Origin: Chryseobacterium oncorhynchi | GTDB taxonomy: Bacteria; Bacteroidota; Bacteroidia; Flavobacteriales; Weeksellaceae | Assembly (NCBI RefSeq): GCF_002899895.1 | Contig: NZ_PPEI02000002.1 | Coordinates: forward strand, 682,001 to 746,000 | Direction: 5' to 3' | Length of the DNA stretch: 64,000 nucleotides | In this document: positions 8,397 to 17,357 of the stretch, in pieces | Position numbering within the stretch: the stretch's first letter is position 1 | Layout of the letters: the number at the start of each line of letters is the position of its first letter | Program-made: the position numbers and the translations under genes | Notes under the pieces: model-generated | Databases searched by the model: none | Told to the model about the DNA's origin: nothing | What the model saw: only the letters and a program-made list of their open reading frames with translations

Positions 8397-10751
8397 TTCT
8401 CTGTTTTTCAACATGATCCATCCGGACCAGTTCATCTGAGTTTTTGATTTTGGATATTCAAAATTAAACTTATACCAGTAGGTTGCTGAAGGTAATCTCT
8501 TGCCTGCTACTGTTCCGTTCCAAGTTGGATTTTCTTTTGAAAACTTGAACATTTCCACTCCATATCTGTCATAAATAGATCCTGTGAAGTTTTTAAACTG
8601 ACCAAGAGCTTTCAGATCCAACACATCATTAATACCATCATCATTAGGCGTAATGATATTATTAATCTGTAATGTAAAGAAATCAAAGGTTCCTACACAA
8701 TGAGTTCCTACTCTTCTTACCAGAATCGTGTAGTTTGTATTATCTAAAAGACCTGTGAATGTGTTGGACTGCTGCCATGTAATTCCGTTATCAATAGAAT
8801 ATTCAAGGCTACTTGGTGTATTGTTCATTGGTGGGTTTTCTGCCATCACTGTCAATGTCTTTTTAGTACTCTCGTAGTCTAATCCAATTACATAAGGTGT
8901 TGCAGCTCCCATTACTTTAACCGGGAAACTCTTTTTACAGAATCCGTTATCAATCTCAACAGTATAAATTCCCCACTGATTTACATTAATCTTTTGAGTA
9001 GTCGCACCAGTACTCCATAGGTATTTATAGTTAGGTCCTGCTCCGGCATCAAGAGTAGCCTGATCTCCAACACAAATTTCAACGTCTGTTAAAGGTGTTG
9101 TGATTTCTGGGGTTACTTCTATTCTTATTGTTGCAGGATTAAGAGACTTACATCCCTTTGCTCCAATGGCATATACTGTAAATGTGGTACTCTGATATAA
9201 AGTAACATCTTGCATATTGCCTGTTCCCGGGAAGTTGCTCCACAAATAAGTGTCTCCACCTTCTGCTGTAAGCGTTACAGTTTCTCCCGGACATATTTTT
9301 ATACTTGAAGCTTTCACCTTTGTTGTTGGCGTTGCTTCTTTCAATAGTTTCAATTCAATCATTTTGCTACAGAAACCACCATTTGAAACCACTACATACA
9401 AAATCTGACCATCATTACCGTTGTAATTCAAGATATTTTGAATGTTATTGTTGTTTTGTGCAAGCGCGTCTGCCTGTTGTTCATAAAACTTGAAAACGGC
9501 ACCAGGAGTTGGACTGATAGACGGTTTGATTGTACTTAAATCAAAGGTTGTAATATCCGGAGTGGTACAAAGTAGCATTGTTGCATCATTTGCCTGCGGA
9601 GTTGTTCCTCCGTGAATTTCAATTGAAGCTTTCCCCGGACATGGATTTCCTGGTACACTCACCTCAATGGTATAAGTTCCCGGCTGCAATGCTGTAATTG
9701 TATTGGTAGTAGCATTAGGTACTAGAGTACCATTGTAATACCATTGGTAAACTAAATTAGGGTCACTTACAGAAGCCGTAATTACCTGAGGTACATTATC
9801 ACAGACATTAATGTCAGAAGGCAATTTTGCGCCTCCAGGGCCTAATAGGTCTACTCCAATATTGAAAGACCCTCCTTCCAAAAATACGGCAGTATCATAA
9901 CTATGGTCACTATAATCGGCAATTACCATTTTGAAATGATATTGCTGTCCCGCCACAACATCTGCAATAGCTGTAAGCGGAACTGTTCTTCCATTAAAAT
10001 TCGTTTCAACGTTCGCTGTATTGTATCCACCAAAATACTGGGCATTAACAGCCCCGCAGCTTGATCCGATTGCAGGGTGAATATTCGTAATACTCACCGG
10101 TCCTGCCCCGCCGGGTAATACAGCCATGTTTACGTAAGGTCCACCTGAAGTAGGTCTCAGTAATATAGCAAAAGCATCCGCAAAGGTACAAGGGAATGAA
10201 CCTGTATATTCCTCAGATGCTATCAGGTAATTAAATTTTATCTGTGAAGTGGTAGGTACGAAATCAAACTCCAGAAGTACAGCATCATTAAGCTTAGTTT
10301 CTACTACCCCAATAATCTGCGCTAAATCTGCATCAGATCCACCTCCATTAACATTATCAAGAGCTCCTTCAAAATTATTACCGGCTCTTCTTGCAAATCC
10401 GGTAGAAAGTATAATCCCATCCTTGAAAGGAAAATTAGTAGCTGCCTTATGATAGTATCCCCAAGCTCTATCTGCATCCCCTACCGCGTGGTTAGGAGTA
10501 ATCTTTACATTGGTTACATTTGGAGTAACACAAGTATTGGTTCCCGATGAGATTAGTACATCCTTTACTAATTTTTCTATACTATAATTGGTCTCCAAAT
10601 ACCCTGCAGCATTCACGTCAATAAAGGCTCCAGCTCTTCTGGATTGAGCAGTACTTTGCTCCCTTACTGGTTTTCTGGGATATTGGGTTTGTGAAAATAA
10701 AAAAGTCGAAATGACTAAAAAAAATAAACAAAGCGGTAGATGTCTTCTCAT
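8394..10751 (-). CDS. Choice-of-anchor L, gliding-type C-terminal secreted protein (paralogue 1)
   Basis: The 785-residue protein starts with a signal peptide (residues 1-20, CLFFLVISTFLFSQ) and a mature start RAGAFIDVN shared with its two neighbours. Residues about 55-295 form a choice-of-anchor L domain (GDADRAWGYYHKAATNFPFKDGIILSTG, ASEEYTGSFPCTFADAFAILLRP, DTAVFLEGGSFNIGVD). Ig/PKD-like modules follow (ADGxTYxWSxxxxTG type, QWYYNGTLVPNATTNTITALQPGTYTIEV). The last 88 residues (IITPNDDGINDVLDL ... YDRYGVEMFKFS ... SATYWYKFNFEY ... GWIMLKNRE) are the gliding-motility-associated C-terminal domain that directs T9SS type B export. The likely place is the cell surface, as an adhesin or matrix protein. 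It has its own promoter and is not fused to paralogue 2. Confidence 0.88.
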   Translation of the reverse strand: MRRHLPLCLFFLVISTFLFSQTQYPRKPVREQSTAQSRRAGAFIDVNAAGYLETNYSIEKLVKDVLISSGTNTCVTPNVTNVKITPNHAVGDADRAWGYYHKAATNFPFKDGIILSTGFARRAGNNFEGALDNVNGGGSDADLAQIIGVVETKLNDAVLLEFDFVPTTSQIKFNYLIASEEYTGSFPCTFADAFAILLRPTSGGPYVNMAVLPGGAGPVSITNIHPAIGSSCGAVNAQYFGGYNTANVETNFNGRTVPLTAIADVVAGQQYHFKMVIADYSDHSYDTAVFLEGGSFNIGVDLLGPGGAKLPSDINVCDNVPQVITASVSDPNLVYQWYYNGTLVPNATTNTITALQPGTYTIEVSVPGNPCPGKASIEIHGGTTPQANDATMLLCTTPDITTFDLSTIKPSISPTPGAVFKFYEQQADALAQNNNNIQNILNYNGNDGQILYVVVSNGGFCSKMIELKLLKEATPTTKVKASSIKICPGETVTLTAEGGDTYLWSNFPGTGNMQDVTLYQSTTFTVYAIGAKGCKSLNPATIRIEVTPEITTPLTDVEICVGDQATLDAGAGPNYKYLWSTGATTQKINVNQWGIYTVEIDNGFCKKSFPVKVMGAATPYVIGLDYESTKKTLTVMAENPPMNNTPSSLEYSIDNGITWQQSNTFTGLLDNTNYTILVRRVGTHCVGTFDFFTLQINNIITPNDDGINDVLDLKALGQFKNFTGSIYDRYGVEMFKFSKENPTWNGTVAGKRLPSATYWYKFNFEYPKSKTQMNWSGWIMLKNRE

Positions 10752-10767
10752 AATATTTTTGTTTCAA

Positions 10768-10775
10768 CAAATTTA
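10768..10775 (-). promoter_or_regulatory. -7 promoter element for paralogue 1
   Basis: Read on the minus strand the sequence is TAAATTTG, matching the Bacteroidota -7 consensus TAnnTTTG, 16 nt before the ATG. Matching elements sit at nearly the same distance before the other two paralogues. No clear TTG partner was found upstream. Confidence 0.55.
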
Positions 10776-10934
10776 ATTTTTTTTTAAATATCCCATACAC
10801 ATATTTATGTTTTTTATAACAAAAAGAACAAAAATATCACTTCTTGCAATCAATTTTTCATTAACAAAACCCTTTAAATAAATAATAGTAAACATTAAAC
10901 CTTATTTTATCAAATTTATATCTTTCTTGAAATA

Positions 10935-10963
10935 AATCACAAAAGTGAACATCTTTTGTGATT
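10935..10963. repeat. 11-bp perfect inverted repeat in intergenic region
   Basis: AATCACAAAAG (10935-10945) and CTTTTGTGATT (10953-10963) are exact reverse complements with a 7-nt loop. It is followed on the plus side by seven A and lies between the terminator of paralogue 2 and the promoter of paralogue 1, so it may be a second hairpin of the paralogue 2 3' region or a regulatory palindrome. Confidence 0.5.
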
Positions 10964-11000
10964 AAAAAAAATAAAACCTTTCATTTCTGAAAGGTTTTAT
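10964..11000 (-). terminator. Rho-independent terminator of paralogue 2
   Basis: ATAAAACCTTT (10971-10981) pairs with AAAGGTTTTAT (10990-11000), loop CATTTCTG. Read on the minus strand the hairpin is followed by a T-run (A7 at 10964-10970 on plus). It lies 26 nt past the stop. Confidence 0.88.
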
Positions 11001-11026
11001 TAATTATTTTCTATTTATCTGAATAT

Positions 11027-14000
11027 TTAGTTTCTATTTTTCAAAAGTATCCAACCTGAGCGTTGTTCTAATTTCTTGTTTGCAGGATTTTCCCACTGAA
11101 CTCTATACCAATAAGTACCGGTTGGCAGGTTTATTCCTTTTAAAGATCCTCTCCAGATTACATCACCTTTTGAAGCCTTGAAAACTTCAGCTCCGTATCT
11201 ATCAAAAATTGAAGCTGAAAAGTCCTTATATCCGCTAATTCCTGTGAAATCTATGGTATCATTGATACCGTCCATGTTAGGAGTAATAGCATTGTTAAGT
11301 ACAAATGTGAAGTAATCTAACGAAGTACCACATTTAGCATTTTTCACTCTTACCATTAAATGATAGGTTGTATTATTCAAAATACCGGTAAATACATTTG
11401 AACTCTGCCATGTCACCCCTCCATCAATAGAGTATTCCAGAGTTCCTCCCGTTGGATTACTTGCTGTAAGGGTAAGAGTCGTCTTTTCATGAGCTACATT
11501 CGTAAACTGAGGAAGATCAGGATTGACCAATTGTGCCGTAAATACTTTAGAACACACCCCGTTACTAATAGTTACAGAATAGGTACCGGCAACATTTGTT
11601 GTTATTGTTCGGGTAGTTGCTCCCGTGTTCCATAGGTAGGTATAATTAGGTCCAGCTCCGGCGTCCAGAGTTCCATTATCTCCCGCACATACATACACAT
11701 TCTCCAAGGTTGAAACTATGGCAGGAACTACATCAATAGTTACCTCAGCAGCTTTCACAGAGCTACATCCATTTCCACCCAATGCATATACAGAATAGAT
11801 AGTCGTCACTGTAGGGGTTACCACTTGGGTGTTACCATTCCCTGTAAGTCCTACCCAATTATAGGTAAATCCTCCTGTAGCTGTAAGGGTAACTGATTCT
11901 CCAGCACATATTTTCAATTTCGATGCTGATAATCCTGCGATAGGAGGCCCTACCTGAACGGTAACCGTTGCAGGGGTTGCAGAAATACATCCATTAGCTC
12001 CTATTGCATATACAGTATATACTGTGGTAAGTGTTGGAGATACCACCTGAGTATTTCCGGTACCGGTAAGCCCATTCCCCCATTGGTATGTTGTTCCTCC
12101 TGAGGCCGTTAATGTTACCGATTCCCCAACACATATACGAGGTTGTGATGATACAAGCGCCGCAACAGGTGCCGTTGTATCTTGCGTAACCGTAACTGAT
12201 GTAGTGTAGGGACAGCTTAAGTTTCCGGGTTGTGAAATATTAGTAACCGTTAATGTATATGTACCTCCAGCACTTACAACAGGAGTAAGTGTATTGGCTC
12301 CGGACACGATATTTCCTCCAATAGTAGTCCAGGCAATTGTAGAACCAGCTGGTACTACAGAAGTTGAAGCATTAAGAGTAACCTGAGGCGTTGTACAGGT
12401 AACTGTTTGGGGATTAGCAATCGTTAATGTTGTTTCAGCAGTCCTCAGCAGTTGAAGAGAAACCACATAGCTACATCCGCCATTGCTCACCAATACATAA
12501 ATGGTTTGATTCGCTGAAAGAGGTGTATACACTGTAGTACCTGTGATAAAATTACCATTAGCAGCATTAGCATCGGTTTGATTTACATAATAAGTAAATG
12601 TAACCCCTGAAGCGCTGGTAATCTGGCTCTGGGCCTCTGTAAGGTTATAAGTTAATCCCGGTTGATAACATTTATGTAGGATTGCATTTTGTGCAGTAAA
12701 CGGCTCTGATACTTCAATGGTTAAAGTAGCCGGATTTGGAGATGCACACCCATTGGATCCTACTGCAGTAACTGAATAAGTAGTAGTCACTGTAGGTGAT
12801 ACCATCTGTGTATTTCCGTTTCCTGGAAGACCGCCACCCCAATTGTAGGTAGCTCCTCCTGAAGCCGTTAATGTAATCGATTCTCCCTTACATATTTTAA
12901 CCTTAGTTGCTGTAAGTAATGGATTTGGTGGTGCACTGTTTCCAGTAACCACTACATTTCCAACTGCTGTACAGCTAAGATTTCCCGGTTGATAAACTTG
13001 TGATATAGTTAATGTATATGTTCCTGGTGCATTGATAACAGGGTTCAGGGTATTTCCACCAGAAACGATGTTCCCTCCTGTTGTCACCCAATTGAATGTA
13101 GCTCCCGGAGGATAAACTGAAGCCGTAGCATCGAGTGTTATTTGAGAATTAGTACAAGTTAAAGCTATAGGAGGCACAATAGATACAGTCATCTGTGGAG
13201 CTTTTACTAATTGCAGTTCCGCAACTTTAGCACAAAATCCATTTGCCACCCTCACATAGACGGTCTGCCCTCCCGGACTAGGATAAGCTGCAGGAGTAGG
13301 AATTGTATTAGCGTTTCCTGCATTAGCATCTGCCTGTGTGGCGTAATATGAGAAAACAGCTCCTGGTGTTGTACTTATTGAAGGCTGTGCTATTGGTAAG
13401 TTAAAAGTAGCATTTCCAGCTGTATAACAGGCTGTGAGTGTAGCATTTTGTACTGTAGGAGAAGTTCCACCCACCACGGTAATTGTTGCTTCTCCCGGAC
13501 AAGAGCTTCCTTGGATATACACTTTAACGGTATAAGTTCCAGGCTGTGTTGCTGTATAACTTGCATTAACTTCTCCCGGAATAGGGTTATTATTTAAAAA
13601 CCACTGATACGTCACGTTAGGTTCCTGAACAGATGCAGTAAAGGTTTGTGGTGTATTATCACACATATTCACAGAAGCAGGAAGCTGTACTCCTCCCGGG
13701 CCTAGAATTTTCACCCCAATATCAAATGATCCAGCTTCTAAAAATACTGCCGAATCGAAATTAGGATCCTGAAAATCTGCCAAGACCATTTTAAAATGAT
13801 ACGTCTGCCCCGGAATCACAGCTGCCTTTGCTGTCAAAGGAATTGTACGACCGTTAAAATTGGTTTCTATCTGAGCTGTATTTGTTCCGCCATAATAGGC
13901 TTCATTTTTAGGGCCACAAGTAGGGGGAAATGCCGGGTGAATATTAGTTACACTCACAGGGCCTGCTCCTCCAGGAAGTACCGCCATATTGGTATAGGTA

Positions 14001-14614
14001 GGATCTCCCACTTTTTTCAGTAATAAAGCAAAACCATCCGTAATATTACATGGGAAATTTTGCTGATATTCTTTAGATGCAAATAAATATTTAAAGGTAA
14101 CTTCTGAAGCAACAGCTACAAAATCAAACTCTATAAATGTAGCATTGGTAAGAAACGTATTATCAATATTCAGGGCAGTGGCTAAATCCATATCTCCGCC
14201 TGTTGCCAGATCATCGCTCAGATCACCAAGAAAAAAATTTCCCGCTTTATTTGCATATCCTGTAGAAAGAACAATCCCTCTATTGAATGGAAAATTAGTC
14301 CCTGCTTTATTAAAAAATCCCCAGCTTCGGTTTTGATTACTGGGCTGCAAGTTAGGAGATACAACAACATTGCTCACATTAGCACTGGCACATCCTCCTC
14401 CTGATATAAGAACATCTTTTACTAACTGCGTAATGCTGTAACCAGACTCAGGATAAGCGGGAGTATTAACGTCTATAAAAGCGCCCGCTCTTAAAGTGGC
14501 TGCGCTGGGCCTTCTGAGTTCCCCTATTTTTCCTCTGTTCTGAGCAAAAATAAAGCTTCCCATAAAAGCAAAAAATAACGCCAAAAATAAATTCCCTGTC
14601 CTCCTATTTAACAT
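11027..14614 (-). CDS. Choice-of-anchor L, gliding-type C-terminal secreted protein (paralogue 2, expanded)
   Basis: This 1195-residue paralogue has the same frame as its neighbours: signal peptide (residues 1-24, ending IFAQ), RAGAFIDVN start, choice-of-anchor L domain to about residue 305, and the gliding-type C-terminal domain in the last 88 residues (AITPNMDGINDTIDFTG ... SGWILLKNRN). Between them it holds roughly 400 extra residues made of repeated units: CKGESITLTASGGATYNWGG, CVGESVTLTASGGTTYQWGN, CAGESVTLTATGGFTYNWVG, each followed by GNTQ.VSPT.TT.YSV.A.G.NGC. These Ig/PKD-like units alternate with TCT...LDAT-type units. Surface-displayed T9SS type B cargo, possibly an adhesin, is the best reading. 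Length difference to the other two is explained by module gain or loss. Confidence 0.88.
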   Translation of the reverse strand: MLNRRTGNLFLALFFAFMGSFIFAQNRGKIGELRRPSAATLRAGAFIDVNTPAYPESGYSITQLVKDVLISGGGCASANVSNVVVSPNLQPSNQNRSWGFFNKAGTNFPFNRGIVLSTGYANKAGNFFLGDLSDDLATGGDMDLATALNIDNTFLTNATFIEFDFVAVASEVTFKYLFASKEYQQNFPCNITDGFALLLKKVGDPTYTNMAVLPGGAGPVSVTNIHPAFPPTCGPKNEAYYGGTNTAQIETNFNGRTIPLTAKAAVIPGQTYHFKMVLADFQDPNFDSAVFLEAGSFDIGVKILGPGGVQLPASVNMCDNTPQTFTASVQEPNVTYQWFLNNNPIPGEVNASYTATQPGTYTVKVYIQGSSCPGEATITVVGGTSPTVQNATLTACYTAGNATFNLPIAQPSISTTPGAVFSYYATQADANAGNANTIPTPAAYPSPGGQTVYVRVANGFCAKVAELQLVKAPQMTVSIVPPIALTCTNSQITLDATASVYPPGATFNWVTTGGNIVSGGNTLNPVINAPGTYTLTISQVYQPGNLSCTAVGNVVVTGNSAPPNPLLTATKVKICKGESITLTASGGATYNWGGGLPGNGNTQMVSPTVTTTYSVTAVGSNGCASPNPATLTIEVSEPFTAQNAILHKCYQPGLTYNLTEAQSQITSASGVTFTYYVNQTDANAANGNFITGTTVYTPLSANQTIYVLVSNGGCSYVVSLQLLRTAETTLTIANPQTVTCTTPQVTLNASTSVVPAGSTIAWTTIGGNIVSGANTLTPVVSAGGTYTLTVTNISQPGNLSCPYTTSVTVTQDTTAPVAALVSSQPRICVGESVTLTASGGTTYQWGNGLTGTGNTQVVSPTLTTVYTVYAIGANGCISATPATVTVQVGPPIAGLSASKLKICAGESVTLTATGGFTYNWVGLTGNGNTQVVTPTVTTIYSVYALGGNGCSSVKAAEVTIDVVPAIVSTLENVYVCAGDNGTLDAGAGPNYTYLWNTGATTRTITTNVAGTYSVTISNGVCSKVFTAQLVNPDLPQFTNVAHEKTTLTLTASNPTGGTLEYSIDGGVTWQSSNVFTGILNNTTYHLMVRVKNAKCGTSLDYFTFVLNNAITPNMDGINDTIDFTGISGYKDFSASIFDRYGAEVFKASKGDVIWRGSLKGINLPTGTYWYRVQWENPANKKLEQRSGWILLKNRN

Positions 14615-14630
14615 TTTATATTATTTTAAA

Positions 14631-14638
14631 CAAAAATA
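14631..14638 (-). promoter_or_regulatory. -7 promoter element for paralogue 2
   Basis: The minus strand reads TATTTTTG (TAnnTTTG), 16 nt before the ATG at 14614. The distance is the same as for paralogue 1 and paralogue 3, which supports it being the real -7 box. Confidence 0.55.
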
Positions 14639-14732
14639 CTATTTTTTTTGATTGAAATTCAGTTTAACACAATTTACATTATTACTAATGCAAATTTATT
14701 TATGATAGAATATCAACTCTATTTATTTTAAA

Positions 14733-14768
14733 ATAATAAAAAAAGACTGACAAAAAAGCCAGTCTTTT
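14733..14768 (-). terminator. Rho-independent terminator of paralogue 3
   Basis: AAAAGACTG (14741-14749) pairs with CAGTCTTTT (14760-14768), and the minus strand continues into a T-rich run. It lies 15 nt beyond the stop of paralogue 3. Confidence 0.85.
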
Positions 14769-14783
14769 AATTATCGTTTAAAA

Positions 14784-17144
14784 TCATTCTATATTCTTAA
14801 GCAATATCCATCCGGTTTTCACAGTAAGAAGCTTGCTTGCAGGATCTTCATAGGTGATTTGATACCAATAGGACGCTGTAGGCAGTCGTTTTCCCTGGAA
14901 ATAACCATCCCAATAAGGTCTGATTTTTTCAGCTTTAAATACCTCTTTTCCATAGCGGTCGAAAACCTTACCACTGAAATCCTTATATCCGCTCACTCCT
15001 CTGAAATCAATAATATCATTGATATTATCTCCGTTTGGAGTAATTACATTTTTCATAACAAAGGTAAAGAACTCCAGATAGCCCTCACAACTTGTATATT
15101 TAACTCTTACACGTATAGTAATCACTTTATTCTTAGGAACATTGGTGAAGACATTAGATGATTGCCATGTAATCCCATTATCTATTGAATATTCCAGTAT
15201 ACCATTGCTTGGATTACTTGCTGTAAGAATGATGGTTCCTTTATCATTATAATCAACGTTTGTAACTTCGGGAATAACAGCCTTAATCACATCTGTTTTA
15301 AATTCCTTGGAACAAACTCCGTTGCTGATTGTCACTTTATATTCTCCTGGTTTATCTACTGTAATGGTCTGGCTGGTTTGCCCTGTACTCCACTCATAAG
15401 TATAACCGGGTCCTGAACCTGCATCTAATAGAATTCTATCTCCTTGGCAGATATGCCCACCCTTTAATGTAGAAACAATAGCCGGAACAACTTCAATAGT
15501 AATCTGTGCCGGTTGCAATGATTTACAACCCTGCGCTCCAATAGCATATACAGTATAGGTCGTTGTTTTAATCGGGCTTACAGTTCTAGTTCCTCCTGTA
15601 GTAGGATTATCACTCCATTCATAAGTTACTCCGCCAGATGCGGTTAACAGAACTGATTCACCTACACAAATTTTTAATTTTGAGGCATTAAGTTTTGCGA
15701 CAGGAGTTTCTTCTTTTCTTAATGTAAGGGTTGCAATTTTACTACAAAATGCTCCATTGGAAACAAGGACATACAACACCTGGCCGTCCGTCCCATTATA
15801 GTTTGTCAGATTGGGGATATAGCTATTATTTTGTGCCAGCGCGTCTGCCTGATTAAGATAAAAACGGAATATTGATCCCTGTGTTGTACTAATCATAGAC
15901 TGTGCAGCCAATAGATCAAATGTACTAAGTGTAGGAGTGGTACAAAGTTTCAGTACTGCATTTTGTACCGTAGGGCTTGTTCCGCCAATAATCGTAATAG
16001 TAGCATCTCCCGGACATTGATTTCCCGGAATCATTACTTTTATAGTATATACCCCTGGCTGGGTGGCAACATAAATAGCATTGGTAGCACCAGGAATTAA
16101 AACTCCATTCTTATACCATTGAAAAGTCATCCCTGGAATGGTAGCCAACTGAGCCTTTAATGACTTGGGGGTATTGTCACACATATTGATCGTTCCCGGT
16201 AAACTTACTCCAGTTTCATCCACGATTTTAATACCTATATCAAATGAACCTCCCTCAAGGAAGACCGCAGAGTCATGCCCATTATCCTTTGCATCAGCCA
16301 GCACCATTTTAAAATGATAGGTTTGTCCCGGAATTACATCTGCAATCGCAGTCAATGGTACTGTTCTTCCATAATAATTAATACCGACATGTGGGGTATT
16401 CATCCCTCCAAAGTAAACCTCATTGATGGGTCCGCAAGAGAAACCGTTACCAGCAGGCACAATATTCGTTGCACTTACAGGTCCTGCACTACCAGGTAAT
16501 ACAGCCAAGTTGGTATAGGTAGGATCACCCACTTTTTTTAGAAGAAGTGCAAAAGCATCCGAATAACCACCGGAACAAGGATAATCTGAATCATATTCTT
16601 CCGAAGCAAAAATATAATTGAATTTTACCTGCGTAGAGTTGGGAACAAAATCGAATTCAAGAGCTACAGCATCTTTCAGTTCCACAGTAGGATTGGTCGC
16701 AGCCACAAGATCCGGATCACTTCCGGTTCCTACAGTTTTACCTAGCAATCCTATAAAACTATTTCCCGCTTCTTTTGCATGTCCTGTTGTGAGTACAATT
16801 CCATCTGTAAAAGGAAAAGCTGCTGTTCCTTTATTGAAATACCCCCAAAATCGGGTAACATTATCAGCAGCATGATTAGGACTCACCGTAACATTAGTGA
16901 CATTGGCTGTGGTACAGGTAGATCCGCCATTAATTAAAATCTCTTTTACCAACTGTTCAGGAGAGTAATTTGAAGCAGCATAAGGAGGAACATTTACATC
17001 TATAAATGTTCCGGCTCTCAAACTTTCCGTAGAAGGTCCTCTTCTTATCTTCTTTCTGTCCGGAGAGATCTGAGAAAAGACAGAAACAGAAGCCAGTAAA
17101 AACGTTAAAAGAAAAAAGTAATTTTTTAATCTATAATTCAACAT
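14784..17144 (-). CDS. Choice-of-anchor L, gliding-type C-terminal secreted protein (paralogue 3)
   Basis: The 786-residue product is nearly the same length as paralogue 1 and shares its order: signal peptide (residues 1-25, FFLLTFLLASVSVFSQ), RAGTFIDVN, choice-of-anchor L domain (FWGYFNKGTAAFPFTDGIVLTTGHAKEAGNSF; FASEEYDSDYPCSGGYSDAFALLLKK; DSAVFLEGGSFDIGI), Ig-like modules (CVGESVLLTASGGVTYEWSD; CQGDRILLDAGSGPGYTYEWSTGQTS) and the C-terminal sorting domain from about residue 698 (VITPNGDNINDIIDFRG). It probably reaches the surface through T9SS. Of the three it is the first in transcription order but has its own terminator, so the cluster is three separate units rather than one operon. Confidence 0.88.
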   Translation of the reverse strand: MLNYRLKNYFFLLTFLLASVSVFSQISPDRKKIRRGPSTESLRAGTFIDVNVPPYAASNYSPEQLVKEILINGGSTCTTANVTNVTVSPNHAADNVTRFWGYFNKGTAAFPFTDGIVLTTGHAKEAGNSFIGLLGKTVGTGSDPDLVAATNPTVELKDAVALEFDFVPNSTQVKFNYIFASEEYDSDYPCSGGYSDAFALLLKKVGDPTYTNLAVLPGSAGPVSATNIVPAGNGFSCGPINEVYFGGMNTPHVGINYYGRTVPLTAIADVIPGQTYHFKMVLADAKDNGHDSAVFLEGGSFDIGIKIVDETGVSLPGTINMCDNTPKSLKAQLATIPGMTFQWYKNGVLIPGATNAIYVATQPGVYTIKVMIPGNQCPGDATITIIGGTSPTVQNAVLKLCTTPTLSTFDLLAAQSMISTTQGSIFRFYLNQADALAQNNSYIPNLTNYNGTDGQVLYVLVSNGAFCSKIATLTLRKEETPVAKLNASKLKICVGESVLLTASGGVTYEWSDNPTTGGTRTVSPIKTTTYTVYAIGAQGCKSLQPAQITIEVVPAIVSTLKGGHICQGDRILLDAGSGPGYTYEWSTGQTSQTITVDKPGEYKVTISNGVCSKEFKTDVIKAVIPEVTNVDYNDKGTIILTASNPSNGILEYSIDNGITWQSSNVFTNVPKNKVITIRVRVKYTSCEGYLEFFTFVMKNVITPNGDNINDIIDFRGVSGYKDFSGKVFDRYGKEVFKAEKIRPYWDGYFQGKRLPTASYWYQITYEDPASKLLTVKTGWILLKNIE

Positions 17145-17160
17145 TTTAATTTCATTTCTT

Positions 17161-17188
17161 CAAATGTAGCAAAAATAATGACAACAAA
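17161..17188 (-). promoter_or_regulatory. Promoter of paralogue 3
   Basis: On the minus strand TTTG (17185-17188) is followed after 16 nt by TACATTTG (17161-17168), matching TTG/TAnnTTTG. The -7 box ends 16 nt before the ATG. Confidence 0.6.
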
Positions 17189-17286
17189 TCAGCATCCCAG
17201 GCACCTATTCTTAAATTTAATATAAAAATCATAACAAATATGCATTATTATTATAATTTCAATAAATTAAAACTAGATTTTAATCA

Positions 17287-17324
17287 TAAAAAAACCAGAT
17301 CAATAAAGACTGATCTGGTTTTTT
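17287..17324. terminator. Bidirectional terminator after the DUF1003 gene
   Basis: Arms AAAAAACCAGATCA (17289-17302) and TGATCTGGTTTTTT (17311-17324) are perfect complements with loop ATAAAGAC. A- and T-runs on both sides allow use in either direction; the only gene ending here is the minus-strand DUF1003 gene. Confidence 0.9.
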
Positions 17325-17357
17325 ACTTTCTTAAACTAAGATACTTTTAAAGGTATA

